A stretch of DNA of 64,000 bases from Streptomyces sp. Ncost-T10-10d (GTDB lineage Bacteria; Actinomycetota; Actinomycetes; Streptomycetales; Streptomycetaceae): positions 62,001 to 126,000 of the forward strand of contig NZ_FMDF01000107.1 in NCBI RefSeq assembly GCF_900091955.1, in the 5' to 3' direction. The notes beneath the pieces were generated by a model. The model ran no database searches and was not told the DNA's origin. It saw nothing but the letters and a program-made list of their open reading frames with translations. The translations under genes and the position numbers were made by a program. Position 1 is the first letter of the stretch, and the number at the start of each line of letters is the position of its first letter. Shown one piece after another: positions 26,710 to 34,845 of this stretch.

Positions 26710-27924
26710 TCAGAGTGGTGTGTCGTCGCTGCGCGCACGCAGCCGCATTGCGCGGAGCACGGCCTCGGTCGAGAACCGGGACGCGGGGTCGACGAGTTGC
26801 TCGCCGAAGATGGATTCCAGATTGCGCATCCGGTAGCGGACGGTCTGCGGGTGTACGTCGAGCAGCTCGCCCATCTGGGCGGCGGTGCCACGGGTGTCGA
26901 GCCAGATCCGCAAGGTCTCGGTCAGCCGCTCGCGCCGATTGGCGCTGATACCGGCCATCGGGGCGAGTTCACGCCGTGCGAGCTGGTCCAGGAGGACCGG
27001 GTCGGAGAGGAGCCACAGGGTGATGAGGTGGTCCTCACAGAGGGTGACCGGTGCGTCGTCGATGACGCCTGCGTCGACGAGTTCCATCACGCGACGGGCC
27101 CAGCGGATCGAGTCCGAGGCGAGGGCGGTGGGAACGGTCAGGCCGATTACGGCGCGGGCACCCGGGAGCGCGTGATCGAGCATGCGTCTTCGCATCTCGT
27201 CGAACGGTCCCGGGATCAGTAAGTGCGGCTGTGGATCGGTGAAGTCGACGAGGACGTCGCGGTCGGCACCGAGCCGCCCGAGGTCCGCCGAGTGGCGTAC
27301 CGCAACGAGAGTCACCTCGTCGGGCAGTACCCAGCCGGTCTGCTCGCAGAGTTCGGCGATGGCGGTACGGGGCACGGGCCGGCCGGCGAGAACCAGATGC
27401 AGCAGACGCCGCCGAAGGGTGTCCGTGTGGTCGCCGGAGGCCGCCCGGACCTCCAAGTAGCCCTGGCGGGACAGTGCTTCGAGCTCATCCACGTACGAGA
27501 AGAGGGCGTCGGCGAAGGTGAGCATCATCGTGGGGGAGAGGTTGTAGCGCCGGCCCACCTTCTTGGCCCGGCGCAGCGCGATCCGGGCGCCCAGTCGGTA
27601 CGCGCCCTGCAACTGGTCCAGAGTGCGGCCCTCGTACGCCTCGAACCTGCCGAACCTGCGGCACATCTCGTCGCGCAGTGCGGAGGGAGCGGCCGGCTCG
27701 GCGACCTGGTCCACGAAGACGGAGATGCTCTGCTCCACGCCGACCCGGATGCCCTGGCCGTAGGGACCGTCGAGCAGTCGCGCATACTCGGGGTAGGCGC
27801 GCGTCACCTCCAGCCCGATCTCCTTGATCAGGCTGGGGAGTTCGGGCCGCACGATCGCGGCGAACTCCTGCGGCAGCGGTCCGAGTGGTTCTCCGAGGTC
27901 CGAGGGCTGTACAACTCCCGGCAT
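26710..27924 (-). CDS. PucR/CdaR-type transcriptional regulator
   Basis: A 404-residue regulator. The start ATG 27924 is supported by AAGGGA. The N-terminal half is helical (FAAIVRPELPSLIKEIGLEV), a middle GGDEF-like region follows, and the C-terminus holds the PucR helix-turn-helix: IWLDTRGTAAQMGELLDVHP followed by QTVRYRMRNLESIFGEQL. In this family the HTH lies within 60 residues of the end, as here. It is divergent from the exported protein gene at 28696 across a 770-base gap, so it may control that gene or the nearby envelope block. That link is inference from position. Confidence 0.88.
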   Translation of the reverse strand: MPGVVQPSDLGEPLGPLPQEFAAIVRPELPSLIKEIGLEVTRAYPEYARLLDGPYGQGIRVGVEQSISVFVDQVAEPAAPSALRDEMCRRFGRFEAYEGRTLDQLQGAYRLGARIALRRAKKVGRRYNLSPTMMLTFADALFSYVDELEALSRQGYLEVRAASGDHTDTLRRRLLHLVLAGRPVPRTAIAELCEQTGWVLPDEVTLVAVRHSADLGRLGADRDVLVDFTDPQPHLLIPGPFDEMRRRMLDHALPGARAVIGLTVPTALASDSIRWARRVMELVDAGVIDDAPVTLCEDHLITLWLLSDPVLLDQLARRELAPMAGISANRRERLTETLRIWLDTRGTAAQMGELLDVHPQTVRYRMRNLESIFGEQLVDPASRFSTEAVLRAMRLRARSDDTPL

Positions 27925-28695
27925 GACTGCATCCCTTGCTCTCCGGCGCCCGATGGGGGTGGGCTGTGGGAGGAGCGCTCCCAAGCCGTCAGGTGCGTAC
28001 CAACGTGGGCTGCTGAAGATAGTCCAAGCAGGGGCGCGTGGACACAGTTGTGACAGCATGAGATGCAAGGGGCACGTATTGCCGTGCCGGGTCCGGGCCG
28101 CACATGCCCCGGCGGCCGGAGTTCCGGCGGCCGGAGCCGGCCCGCAATCAGGTTCGGCGCGTGGTGACAAGGAATTCCCGGAGCGCCGGGGAATCCTCGT
28201 ACGGCCGTCACCTGTAATGGGGAGCGAGTCGCGATCGTTATTCCCCTGGTAATTCGACTGTGCAGGCGCGGTGAAGTCAAGGGCCCGTGCAACGGGCAGT
28301 CGTGCAGCATGCCGGCAGGGACTGGCGGCCTCTCGCGGCAGGGGATCTGACGTGGGGAGTTGCCGGTGGGCACGCCGACGATCAGTCGATCCGATGGGCG
28401 TGCGACGCGCCGCCGTCGGGCCGGAACCACTCACTTCTGGATAAGAATCCAGGAGACCGTACTCGCGCCGGAACAAATAATTGACCGGGAAGAGCGCTTT
28501 CGGAGATTCTTCGTCCCGAGTGTTGCGGTGCAACATTACTCGCCCGTAGCGTCTCCGCCGAACGCAAGTGGTCGCGCAGTCGGTCAGGTCGGACTGCCAC
28601 TTCTCTGTCCTGTGACCCCGCCCCGCGAGTTCCGCCGAATCCGGCCGGAGGCGAGCTCCGGCGCCGGGCCACGTACCCTGAAGGGATACAGATCC
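27925..28695. promoter_or_regulatory. 770-base divergent control region between the PucR regulator and an exported-protein gene
   Basis: No gene is apparent. The stretch contains AT-richer patches (around 28220-28260 and 28430-28540) expected of promoters. A GTTGC-GGT-GCAAC inverted repeat lies at 28522-28534, and immediately after it is the palindrome listed separately at 28535-28550. I could not fix transcription starts. Confidence 0.5.
28535..28550. promoter_or_regulatory. Candidate operator ATTAC-TCGCCC-GTAGC upstream of an exported-protein gene
   Basis: A degenerate GTTAC-N6-GTAAC palindrome ending 146 bases before the start at 28696. The 18 bases TTACTCGCCCGTAGCGTC match those near 32615 upstream of the mce operon at 16 of 18 positions, which suggests a shared regulator. 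Confidence 0.5.
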
Positions 28696-29313
28696 GTGAA
28701 CACCCTTGCACGCAGAGCCGCAGTTGTAACCGCCGCCCTCGGTGCGGCCATCGGAATGACGGTGTCGACGGCCTCGGCCGGTACCACGACGACGTGGACG
28801 ATCACGCCGTCGGGGGCCTACACCGCGCACGCCGACTTCCCCACGCTGGAAGTACCGTTGGCGTCACTGGAGTGTGCGTCCTCCGACGTGAAGGCCGGAG
28901 TCCTCCAGGCGTCCAGTGCCACCGGCAACGGTATTGCCAACATCAACAACATCACCTTCACCGACTGCACGGTCGGTGGCATTCCCTTCGATGTCACGAT
29001 GAAGACGACGCCGTGGTTGATCAACGCCGTCAAGCCGAACGCCTCCAACTCGAACTGGGTGGATGGCAGCGTGAGTTCCATCTCGGCCCACATCTCCGGA
29101 ATCGGCTGCAGTGCCGACTTCACGGGCAAGGTCTACGGGCGCTACCAGAACAACACCGGTGACCTCGTCATCGACGGCTCGGGCACCGACCTGGTCGCGT
29201 CCAACGCCAGTTGCCTCGGTCTCATCAACAACGGTGATGTGGCCAGCTTCAACGCCTCGTACCACGTGACCGTGACATCGACGGGCACGTCGCCGGTGAT
29301 CACCACCCCGTAG
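28696..29313 (+). CDS. Exported protein of unknown function near the mce operon
   Basis: A 205-residue protein with a clear Sec signal peptide (RRAAVVTAALGAAIGMTV, cleavage probably after ASA near residue 28). The mature part is Thr/Ser/Asn-rich, beta-strand-like and has paired cysteines (LECASSDV, FTDCTVGG, GIGCSADF, NASCLGLI), consistent with a secreted disulfide-bonded beta-sandwich. GTG 28696 follows AAGGGA. No family is recognised with certainty. Similar small exported proteins are common near mce genes in actinomycetes, so a cell-envelope lipid role is conceivable but unproven. A terminator hairpin follows. Confidence 0.85.
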   Translation: MNTLARRAAVVTAALGAAIGMTVSTASAGTTTTWTITPSGAYTAHADFPTLEVPLASLECASSDVKAGVLQASSATGNGIANINNITFTDCTVGGIPFDVTMKTTPWLINAVKPNASNSNWVDGSVSSISAHISGIGCSADFTGKVYGRYQNNTGDLVIDGSGTDLVASNASCLGLINNGDVASFNASYHVTVTSTGTSPVITTP

Positions 29314-29332
29314 CACCGGGAAGCGTACGGGT

Positions 29333-29372
29333 ACGGGCCGACGGTGAGCGGATGCTGCCGCCGTCGGCCCGT
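29333..29372 (+). terminator. Terminator hairpin after the exported-protein gene
   Basis: Perfect 12-base stem ACGGGCCGACGG / CCGTCGGCCCGT with a 16-base loop, followed by the pyrimidine stretch CCTTCTCGTTTCC. It begins 20 bases after the stop at 29313. Confidence 0.75.
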
Positions 29373-29452
29373 CCTTCTCGTTTCCGGCGTCGTGGATGAC
29401 GGCGCCGCAGCAGATCAGTTGCAGCACGCACGAGGTGGAGGACAGCGTCGGC

Positions 29453-30952
29453 ATGAACACAAAGACACCCGTGAGGGGCGGCAGGCGGTCGATGCGGCTT
29501 GCCTCGATCGCGAGCGTCGCCCTCCTTGCCGGGCTGCTGTCCGGACCCGGATCCGTCGCGGACGAGGGCACGAAGCCGGTCACCCTCGCGTACGACTGCG
29601 GACCGAAGAGCGGGGCCGTGGCGGCCACGGTCGAGGTCTCGGTGGAAGTGCCGGCCACGGGTGAGGTCGGCCGGCCCATGCAGCCGGGGCCCGCGACGGT
29701 TGCCGTGGTGCTGTCGCGGACCGATCTCGACGGGCTGCTCCCGGCCGGTGCCGATGCGGTGGTGAGCACGGCGACGCTCACGGTGGAGGTGGCGCAGAAC
29801 GATCAGTCGGTCCAGGCGCAGTGGGCGGACCTCGGCGCTCCGGGCACCCCGCTTCCGCCCGACGGTGCGGTGAGGCTGGTCCACTCGGGCGAAGTCCCGT
29901 CGGTGACGGTAGGTGCTCCGGGTGAGGTTCGGTTCACCGCACGGGAGTTGAGGATCGCCCTTCGCTCCGCGGCGGCACTGGGCCAGGAGAGCGAGTCGGC
30001 TCCGGAGCCGGTGACGTGCGAACCGGCTGAGGGGCAGGACGGACGCCTTGCGACCGTTTCGGTGCCGGGCGGACCGGATGCCGAAACGTCGGGGACACCC
30101 GACCCGGCGGAGCACGGCGACTCGGGCGAGAGGACCGATGACGGCATCATGGTCGAGCCGGAGGACACCCCGGCGGAGGACACCGATCCGTGCCCGGTCG
30201 AGCAGGCCACGGGGGAGATGGACCGGAGCGAGGCACCGCAGGCACCTCCGGGTGATCCCACCAGGGAGACCGACGTGCCCACGGGCGGAACCTTCGGTTG
30301 CGCCTACGCGGTCGGGATCGCCAATGTACGCAAGCTGAATGGGGCCATGATCGTGAACGACCCCACCCGCACCCCGGCATTGATCAGCGTCATGGCGATC
30401 AAGCACACGTCGAATCGTGCTCCCAGCGCCAAGGGCGGTGCCTACACACGTCTCGACTCGCTCGGAAATCTGAAGCTTCCGGATGCCGAATCGACCTTTC
30501 TGACATTCGGATTCCAGCCGGTGAGCGCGAAGGTGGAATTCGAGAACGGTCCGATGACCATCTCCACCGGAAACATTGGTTCCGGCACCCAGAGAATCGC
30601 CTTTTCCACCGCCTACTTCAAGCAGAGTCTGCGCCTCCACGACGTGAAGGTCAATGGAACCCCTCTGGATGTGGGCAGCAACTGCAGGACCGTCAGGCCC
30701 TACAAGGTGGTTCTCAACGGTGGGGCGAAGTACGTCAATGTCTACTCGGGAGGCCTGCTGGAGGGTGAGGTGGACATTCCGCCGTTCTCCGGCTGCGAAA
30801 CGGGTGAGGAAGACCTCGACGCCTTGTTCACGGCATCCATCTCGGGCCCCGGAAACCTGATCAGCATGAACCAGGGAACGACATGTATTCCGAGTTCACC
30901 CAATAACCTCTGCCCGCCGACGATGCCGAAGATGCCCGGTACGGACTCGTGA
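29453..30952 (+). CDS. Large exported protein with DUF6801-like N-terminal domain
   Basis: A 499-residue exported protein. The signal peptide is basic then hydrophobic (RLASIASVALLAGLLSGPG). A domain of about 40-175 (VTLAYDCGPKSGAVAATV, later VRFTARELRIAL) resembles DUF6801, seen in actinobacterial surface proteins. An acidic Pro/Glu-rich linker spans about 185-280. The C-terminal domain (281-499) starts FGCAYAVGIANVRKLNGAMI and contains four to five cysteines. ATG 29453 is preceded at some distance by GGAGG, and an upstream in-frame start is possible. The DUF6801 label is from memory of its pattern. Confidence 0.82.
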   Translation: MNTKTPVRGGRRSMRLASIASVALLAGLLSGPGSVADEGTKPVTLAYDCGPKSGAVAATVEVSVEVPATGEVGRPMQPGPATVAVVLSRTDLDGLLPAGADAVVSTATLTVEVAQNDQSVQAQWADLGAPGTPLPPDGAVRLVHSGEVPSVTVGAPGEVRFTARELRIALRSAAALGQESESAPEPVTCEPAEGQDGRLATVSVPGGPDAETSGTPDPAEHGDSGERTDDGIMVEPEDTPAEDTDPCPVEQATGEMDRSEAPQAPPGDPTRETDVPTGGTFGCAYAVGIANVRKLNGAMIVNDPTRTPALISVMAIKHTSNRAPSAKGGAYTRLDSLGNLKLPDAESTFLTFGFQPVSAKVEFENGPMTISTGNIGSGTQRIAFSTAYFKQSLRLHDVKVNGTPLDVGSNCRTVRPYKVVLNGGAKYVNVYSGGLLEGEVDIPPFSGCETGEEDLDALFTASISGPGNLISMNQGTTCIPSSPNNLCPPTMPKMPGTDS

Positions 30953-30955
30953 CCG

Positions 30956-30995
30956 GTTCATGTCGGGCAGGACGTACGTCCTGCCCGACATGAAC
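30956..30995. terminator. Perfect 40-base palindrome, bidirectional terminator candidate
   Basis: The arms GTTCATGTCGGGCAGGACGT and ACGTCCTGCCCGACATGAAC are exact 20-base complements with no loop bases between them. It starts 3 bases after the stop of the gene at 29453 and lies between convergent genes. A perfect palindrome of this length would cruciform or form a very strong RNA hairpin. Confidence 0.75.
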
Positions 30996-31048
30996 GGCCG
31001 GCCCGGTCTTCGGGCTCTGCGCCGTCGGCACCCGCAGTGGCGTCTCAA

Positions 31049-31096
31049 CGCCCCGGTGGGGCCACCTCCCAACAGGAGCGTGGCCCCACCGGGGCG
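31049..31096 (-). terminator. Terminator hairpin for the convergent exported-protein gene
   Basis: Perfect 17-base arms, CGCCCCGGTGGGGCCAC / GTGGCCCCACCGGGGCG, with a 14-base loop that contains a further CTCC/GGAG pair. It ends 23 bases past the stop of the minus-strand gene at 31119. Confidence 0.8.
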
Positions 31097-31118
31097 TCGG
31101 GCAGGGCTCGGCCGACGG

Positions 31119-32051
31119 CTACTGGGCCGCCGAGTGCCAGTACTGCGACAGCAGCTTGCCCGCGTCGGGGGCGACGCTGCCGGGGTTGTTGATCGTCGCG
31201 ACGTACGTCTGGGCGTTGTTGAGGACCACGTTGTTGTTGCCCGAGGCGGACGGCAGCCCGGTCTTCAGGTTCACCGCCCAGTTGAGCAGGCCCAGTCCGC
31301 AGCCGCCGGCCGCCGGGACCGCGTACGTCGTGTCGTTCTGGGTGGCACCCACGAGGCTGATACGGCCCATGGGGCCGGTCGCGTCGGTGGTGCCGTCGCC
31401 GGCGAACTTCTGGGTACTGACGGTCGGGCGGGTCAGGTTCTCCGGACGGAGCAGGATCGGGTCCGAGGCGGAGCCGATGTAGCACGAGTTGCCGAGGAAC
31501 GGGTTCTCCAGGTGGATCCGTACCGGCAGCGTGATGATCGGCTTTCCGGTGGTGGTTCCCGCCAGGAGCTGAAAGCCGCTGGGGTTGTTGACGGACTCGA
31601 TGGTGGCCGTCACCCGGTTCAGGCTGTTGTCGGTCAGCTGGTTGCAGATGCCGGTGATCACGGGAATGTCGCTCGGGCACATCAAACCGAGCAGACCGCC
31701 GGGGATCTGGGCGGAGTCGGCGATCAGAGCGCCGCCCTGGGGTGAGACCACGGTCGCCCCGCCACCCGGATGTGTGACGACCCCGATCTGCAGGTCGCTG
31801 GCGCCCACCGGGACCACGGTGTTGCCGAGCTTGATGGAGCCGCTCGCCGAGTGCGAGGAGACGCAGGTGGCGGTGTCGGTCGCGCCGTCCGCGGCCAGCA
31901 TGGCCGGAGCGTCCACCGGACAGCGGTTGAAGGGCGCCCAGTTGCCGTTCAGGGTGGTGGCCGCGGTGGCCGACCCCATGGACGCGAAGGCGGCAAGTGC
32001 GGTGAACGAGGCCAGCAGCCCCACGCGCGCCCGGTTCGAACCAGATCTCAT
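31119..32051 (-). CDS. Exported protein of unknown function, divergent from the mce operon
   Basis: A 310-residue protein with a Sec signal peptide (RARVGLLASFTALAAFASMG, cleavage likely after ATA near 31). The mature start LNGNWAPFNRCPVDAPAMLA and later CVSSHSASGSIKLGN, CPSDIPVITGICNQL and NSCYIGSASDPI hold six or more cysteines in a beta-rich, Asn/Thr-rich protein. ATG 32051 follows GGGGAAGAC. It is divergent from the mce operon across 947 bases, and a copy of the GTTAC palindrome lies 200 bases upstream of its start. Actinobacterial proteins of this kind accompany mce genes, but their role is not known. Confidence 0.85.
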   Translation of the reverse strand: MRSGSNRARVGLLASFTALAAFASMGSATAATTLNGNWAPFNRCPVDAPAMLAADGATDTATCVSSHSASGSIKLGNTVVPVGASDLQIGVVTHPGGGATVVSPQGGALIADSAQIPGGLLGLMCPSDIPVITGICNQLTDNSLNRVTATIESVNNPSGFQLLAGTTTGKPIITLPVRIHLENPFLGNSCYIGSASDPILLRPENLTRPTVSTQKFAGDGTTDATGPMGRISLVGATQNDTTYAVPAAGGCGLGLLNWAVNLKTGLPSASGNNNVVLNNAQTYVATINNPGSVAPDAGKLLSQYWHSAAQ

Positions 32052-32250
32052 GTCTTCCCCTTTTTTTGAGGCAGCCGTCATCGAGGCGGCCCGGTGAGTC
32101 CGGAGTTGCTCGGTCTGCCTGCGGCACCCCGAAGCAGGCATGGTTCGGTCATGGCGTGAGGGGTGCGCAGACGATGGGTGTGCGGAATGCGGGTGCCGGG
32201 GTCCGGAGCGAGCAATGCCGGTTCGGACTCCCCATTCACCGAGCCGTGAG

Positions 32251-32266
32251 GTTACTGGCGAGAAAC
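32251..32266. promoter_or_regulatory. Candidate operator GTTAC-TGGCGA-GAAAC
   Basis: On the minus strand it reads GTTTCTCGCCAGTAAC, one mismatch away from a perfect GTTAC-N6-GTAAC palindrome. It lies 200 bases upstream of the start at 32051 and matches the sites at 28535 and 32614. Confidence 0.5.
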
Positions 32267-32613
32267 ACCGGCGCACAATCCCGCCGATTGAGAATCTGCC
32301 CGCGAATGCGACTTCTCGTCCGCGGGTGAGTACGGCGCAAGGGCATCTTGTCAATCAGTGCGCATGGACCCACGGTGGAACTCGATGCCGTCGCGACTCG
32401 CGGCCTATGCGGAATTCGGTCTCCCGCTTGTGCGTTCACGCCGGTCCGGACGGTCGTCGGGCGGCCGGTCGTGATCGCTGAGCTCTTGCCGCCAGAGCCG
32501 AGGAACTTGTCACTTGCCGATAAATCCCCCGGGCCTCCTGCTCAGACAATGCGAAAAACTCGACGGCTCCACGCGGGCTCGCGAAAACTTGGAGAACTGG
32601 TATTGCGGGCCAG

Positions 32614-32629
32614 GTTACTCGGCCGTAAC
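32614..32629. promoter_or_regulatory. Candidate operator GTTAC-TCGGCC-GTAAC upstream of the mce operon
   Basis: Perfect 5-base inverted arms with a 6-base spacer, the best copy of the motif shared by three promoters in this block. TetR-family operators often have this geometry, but no TetR gene is in the window. Confidence 0.55.
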
Positions 32630-32865
32630 GTCGGCAACTCGGGCGGTGCGTCCGGAGATTGCTCACCCGTCGGGAAAGGAACTCTGTCGTGGCCCCCCAC
32701 GCCGGGATTCCCTGCCCGGGGAGCCATCGGTCCCGTACCCCCGGGCGGGGCGGCGTTCTCGCCCCGGGGCCCGGGGCCCCGCGGCTCCGGCCCTCCGGGC
32801 CGTGCGGTCCCGGCCTGCACAGACTGTTGCGGGTGCGCAGCTCTTTACAAGGTTTGAGTGAAAGT

Positions 32866-32882
32866 TTGTCACTGGATGACAA
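32866..32882. promoter_or_regulatory. Palindrome TTGTCA-CTGGA-TGACAA upstream of the mce operon
   Basis: Perfect 6-base arms around 5 bases, 117 bases before the first mce-operon start. It could be a second operator or overlap a promoter whose -35 box is TTGTCA. Confidence 0.45.
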
Positions 32883-32946
32883 GTGGGCCGGTCGTTCACG
32901 AATTGGCTGTTCAAAGGCTTGTCCTGGCGGTGCCCGTGAACTTAAC

Positions 32947-32964
32947 GTGCGCCCCTTGGCGCAC
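32947..32964 (+). promoter_or_regulatory. Short leader hairpin before the mce operon ribosome site
   Basis: GTGCGCC-CCTT-GGCGCAC forms a 7-base stem with a 4-base loop about 25 bases upstream of the strong AGGAGG ribosome site of the first gene. It may affect mRNA stability or translation. Confidence 0.4.
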
Positions 32965-32998
32965 TTCTGTCACTTCGTGAGCGCATGCAGGAGGTGGG

Positions 32999-33988
32999 AT
33001 GGGAATCGAAGTAGTTGTCGAAGGCCTTACCAAGTCTTTCGGCAAGCAGAACATCTGGCAGGATGTGTCGCTCACGCTCCCCGCCGGCGAGGTCAGTGTC
33101 ATGCTCGGCCCGTCGGGCACGGGAAAGACCGTCTTCCTCAAATCCATCATCGGCCTGCTGAAGCCCGAACGCGGTCGCGTCCTCATCAACGGCGTCGACA
33201 TGGTGAACAGTCCCGAACGCGACATCATGGAGACCCGCAAACTCTTCGGGCTCATGTTCCAGGACGGTGCCCTTTTCGGATCGATGTCGCTGTTCGACAA
33301 CATTGCCTTCCCCTTGCGCGAGCACACACGGAAGAAGGAATCCGAGATTCGCCGCATCGTCATGGAGCGGATCGACATCGTCGGGCTCCTCGGTGCCGAG
33401 GGAAAGCTGCCCGGTGAGATCTCGGGCGGCATGCGCAAACGGGCCGGTCTCGCCCGTGCGCTCGTCCTGGACCCGCAGATCATCCTCTGCGACGAGCCGG
33501 ACTCCGGACTCGACCCCGTCCGCACCGCCTACCTCTCGCAGCTCCTCATCGATCTGAACGCGCAGATCGATGCCACGATGCTGATCGTCACCCACAACCT
33601 CGACATCGCGGCGACCGTCCCCGACAACATGGGGATGCTGTTCTGCCGCAACCTCGTCACCTTCGGGCCGCGTGAGGTACTGCTCACCAGCGATGTGCCG
33701 GTCGTCTCCCAGTTCCTCTCCGGACGCCGCGAAGGCCCCATCGGCATGTCCGAGGAGAAGGACGCCGCAACTCTCGCCGCCGAGCAGCTGAATGACAGCG
33801 CCCACGACCACGGCTCAGGCCCGCGGACCGTCGTACCGCAACTGGAACCCTCGCCCGGGATGCCGGTCCGCCAGGCCGTCCGGCGTCGCCGGGAGCGGGT
33901 CCTCGGCATGATGGGCCAGCTCCCGGAGGCCGCCCGTACGGCCATCATGAACAGCTACGCCCCGGCCGCCGGCGGTGCACGCCCGTGA
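32999..33988 (+). CDS. Mce transporter ATPase (Mkl/MceG/MlaF-like)
   Basis: A 329-residue ABC ATPase that powers the Mce lipid importer. Walker A is GPSGTGKT (37-44), the signature is ISGGMRKRAGLARAL and Walker B is IILCDEPDSGLDP, the form typical of MlaF/Mkl proteins, where DSGLDP replaces xSALD. Residues after about 245 are an actinobacterial extension (EEKDAATLAAEQLNDSA onwards), as in MceG. The ATG is preceded by AGGAGG. Unlike mycobacteria, where the ATPase is encoded away from mce genes, here it heads the operon. It overlaps the first permease gene by 4 bases. Confidence 0.95.
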   Translation: MGIEVVVEGLTKSFGKQNIWQDVSLTLPAGEVSVMLGPSGTGKTVFLKSIIGLLKPERGRVLINGVDMVNSPERDIMETRKLFGLMFQDGALFGSMSLFDNIAFPLREHTRKKESEIRRIVMERIDIVGLLGAEGKLPGEISGGMRKRAGLARALVLDPQIILCDEPDSGLDPVRTAYLSQLLIDLNAQIDATMLIVTHNLDIAATVPDNMGMLFCRNLVTFGPREVLLTSDVPVVSQFLSGRREGPIGMSEEKDAATLAAEQLNDSAHDHGSGPRTVVPQLEPSPGMPVRQAVRRRRERVLGMMGQLPEAARTAIMNSYAPAAGGARP

Positions 33989-34839
33989 CGGCCGAGATTC
34001 CGGTGCGGCCCCCCGAGCCACCCGCCACCGATGTGACGCCCTTGCAGCAGGCCCCGGTGCAGAAGCCGCCGACGAGGCTGCTCGCACCGCTGCGCGAGAC
34101 CGGAAAGCTGTTCGCGCTCGCCCTGTCCGTGACCCGCGCGGTCTTCCGAAGACCTTTCCAGGTAAGGGAGTTCATCGAGCAGTTCTGGTTCATCGCCAGC
34201 GTCACCATCCTGCCCGCGGCCCTCGTCTCCATCCCGTTCGGCGCGGTCATCGCGCTCCAGGTCGGCTCGCTCACCGAGCAGCTCGGCGCCCAGTCCTTCA
34301 CCGGCGGCGCCAGCGTCCTCGCCGTCATCCAGCAGGCCAGCCCACTCATCGTGGCGCTGCTCATCTCGGGAGCGGGCGGATCGGCGATCTGCGCCGACCT
34401 CGGGTCCCGGAAGATCCGCGAAGAGCTCGACGCGATGGAGGTCATGGGTGTCTCGCCCATCCAGCGCCTCGTCGTCCCGCGCGTCCTGGCCACCATGTTC
34501 GTGGCCGTCCTGCTCAACGGCCTGGTCTCCGTCGTCGGCACCCTGGGCGGCTACTTCTTCAACGTGATCATGCAGCACGGGACCCCCGGCGCGTACCTGG
34601 CGAGCTTCTCCGCCCTCGCCCAGCTGCCCGACCTCTACATCAGCGAGTTCAAAGCGCTGATCTTCGGGTTCATCGCGGGCATCGTCGCCGCCTACCGCGG
34701 GCTGAACCCGCGCGGCGGTCCCAAGGGCGTCGGCGACGCGGTCAACCAGTCCGTCGTCATCACCTTCATGCTGCTGTTCTTCGTGAACATGGTCCTCACG
34801 GCGATCTATCTCCAGATCGTCCCCGCGAAGGGGAGCTGA
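33985..34839 (+). CDS. YrbE/MlaE-family permease, first copy
   Basis: A 284-residue inner-membrane permease with about five transmembrane helices. The MlaE signature lies in the middle: IVALLISGAGGSAICADLGS followed by KIREELDAMEVMGVSPIQRL, with the family's E-x-x-A-M-x-x-x-G. A proline-rich cytoplasmic N-terminus of about 30 residues precedes it. YrbEA and YrbEB form the heteromeric membrane core on which the six Mce proteins sit. GTG 33985 overlaps the ATPase stop in GTGA. Confidence 0.95.
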   Translation: MTAEIPVRPPEPPATDVTPLQQAPVQKPPTRLLAPLRETGKLFALALSVTRAVFRRPFQVREFIEQFWFIASVTILPAALVSIPFGAVIALQVGSLTEQLGAQSFTGGASVLAVIQQASPLIVALLISGAGGSAICADLGSRKIREELDAMEVMGVSPIQRLVVPRVLATMFVAVLLNGLVSVVGTLGGYFFNVIMQHGTPGAYLASFSALAQLPDLYISEFKALIFGFIAGIVAAYRGLNPRGGPKGVGDAVNQSVVITFMLLFFVNMVLTAIYLQIVPAKGS

Positions 34840-34845
34840 GAGAAG

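Larger units (their letters stand above)
32052..32998. promoter_or_regulatory. 947-base divergent control region upstream of the mce operon
   Basis: No gene with convincing codon usage lies here. The region holds two GTTAC-type palindromes (32251-32266 and 32614-32629), a TTGTCA-N5-TGACAA palindrome (32866-32882), other TTGTCA half-sites near 32347 and 32506, a very GC-rich self-complementary patch around 32760-32785 and a leader hairpin at 32947-32964. Such a long, element-rich spacer suggests tight control of the mce genes. Confidence 0.6.
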
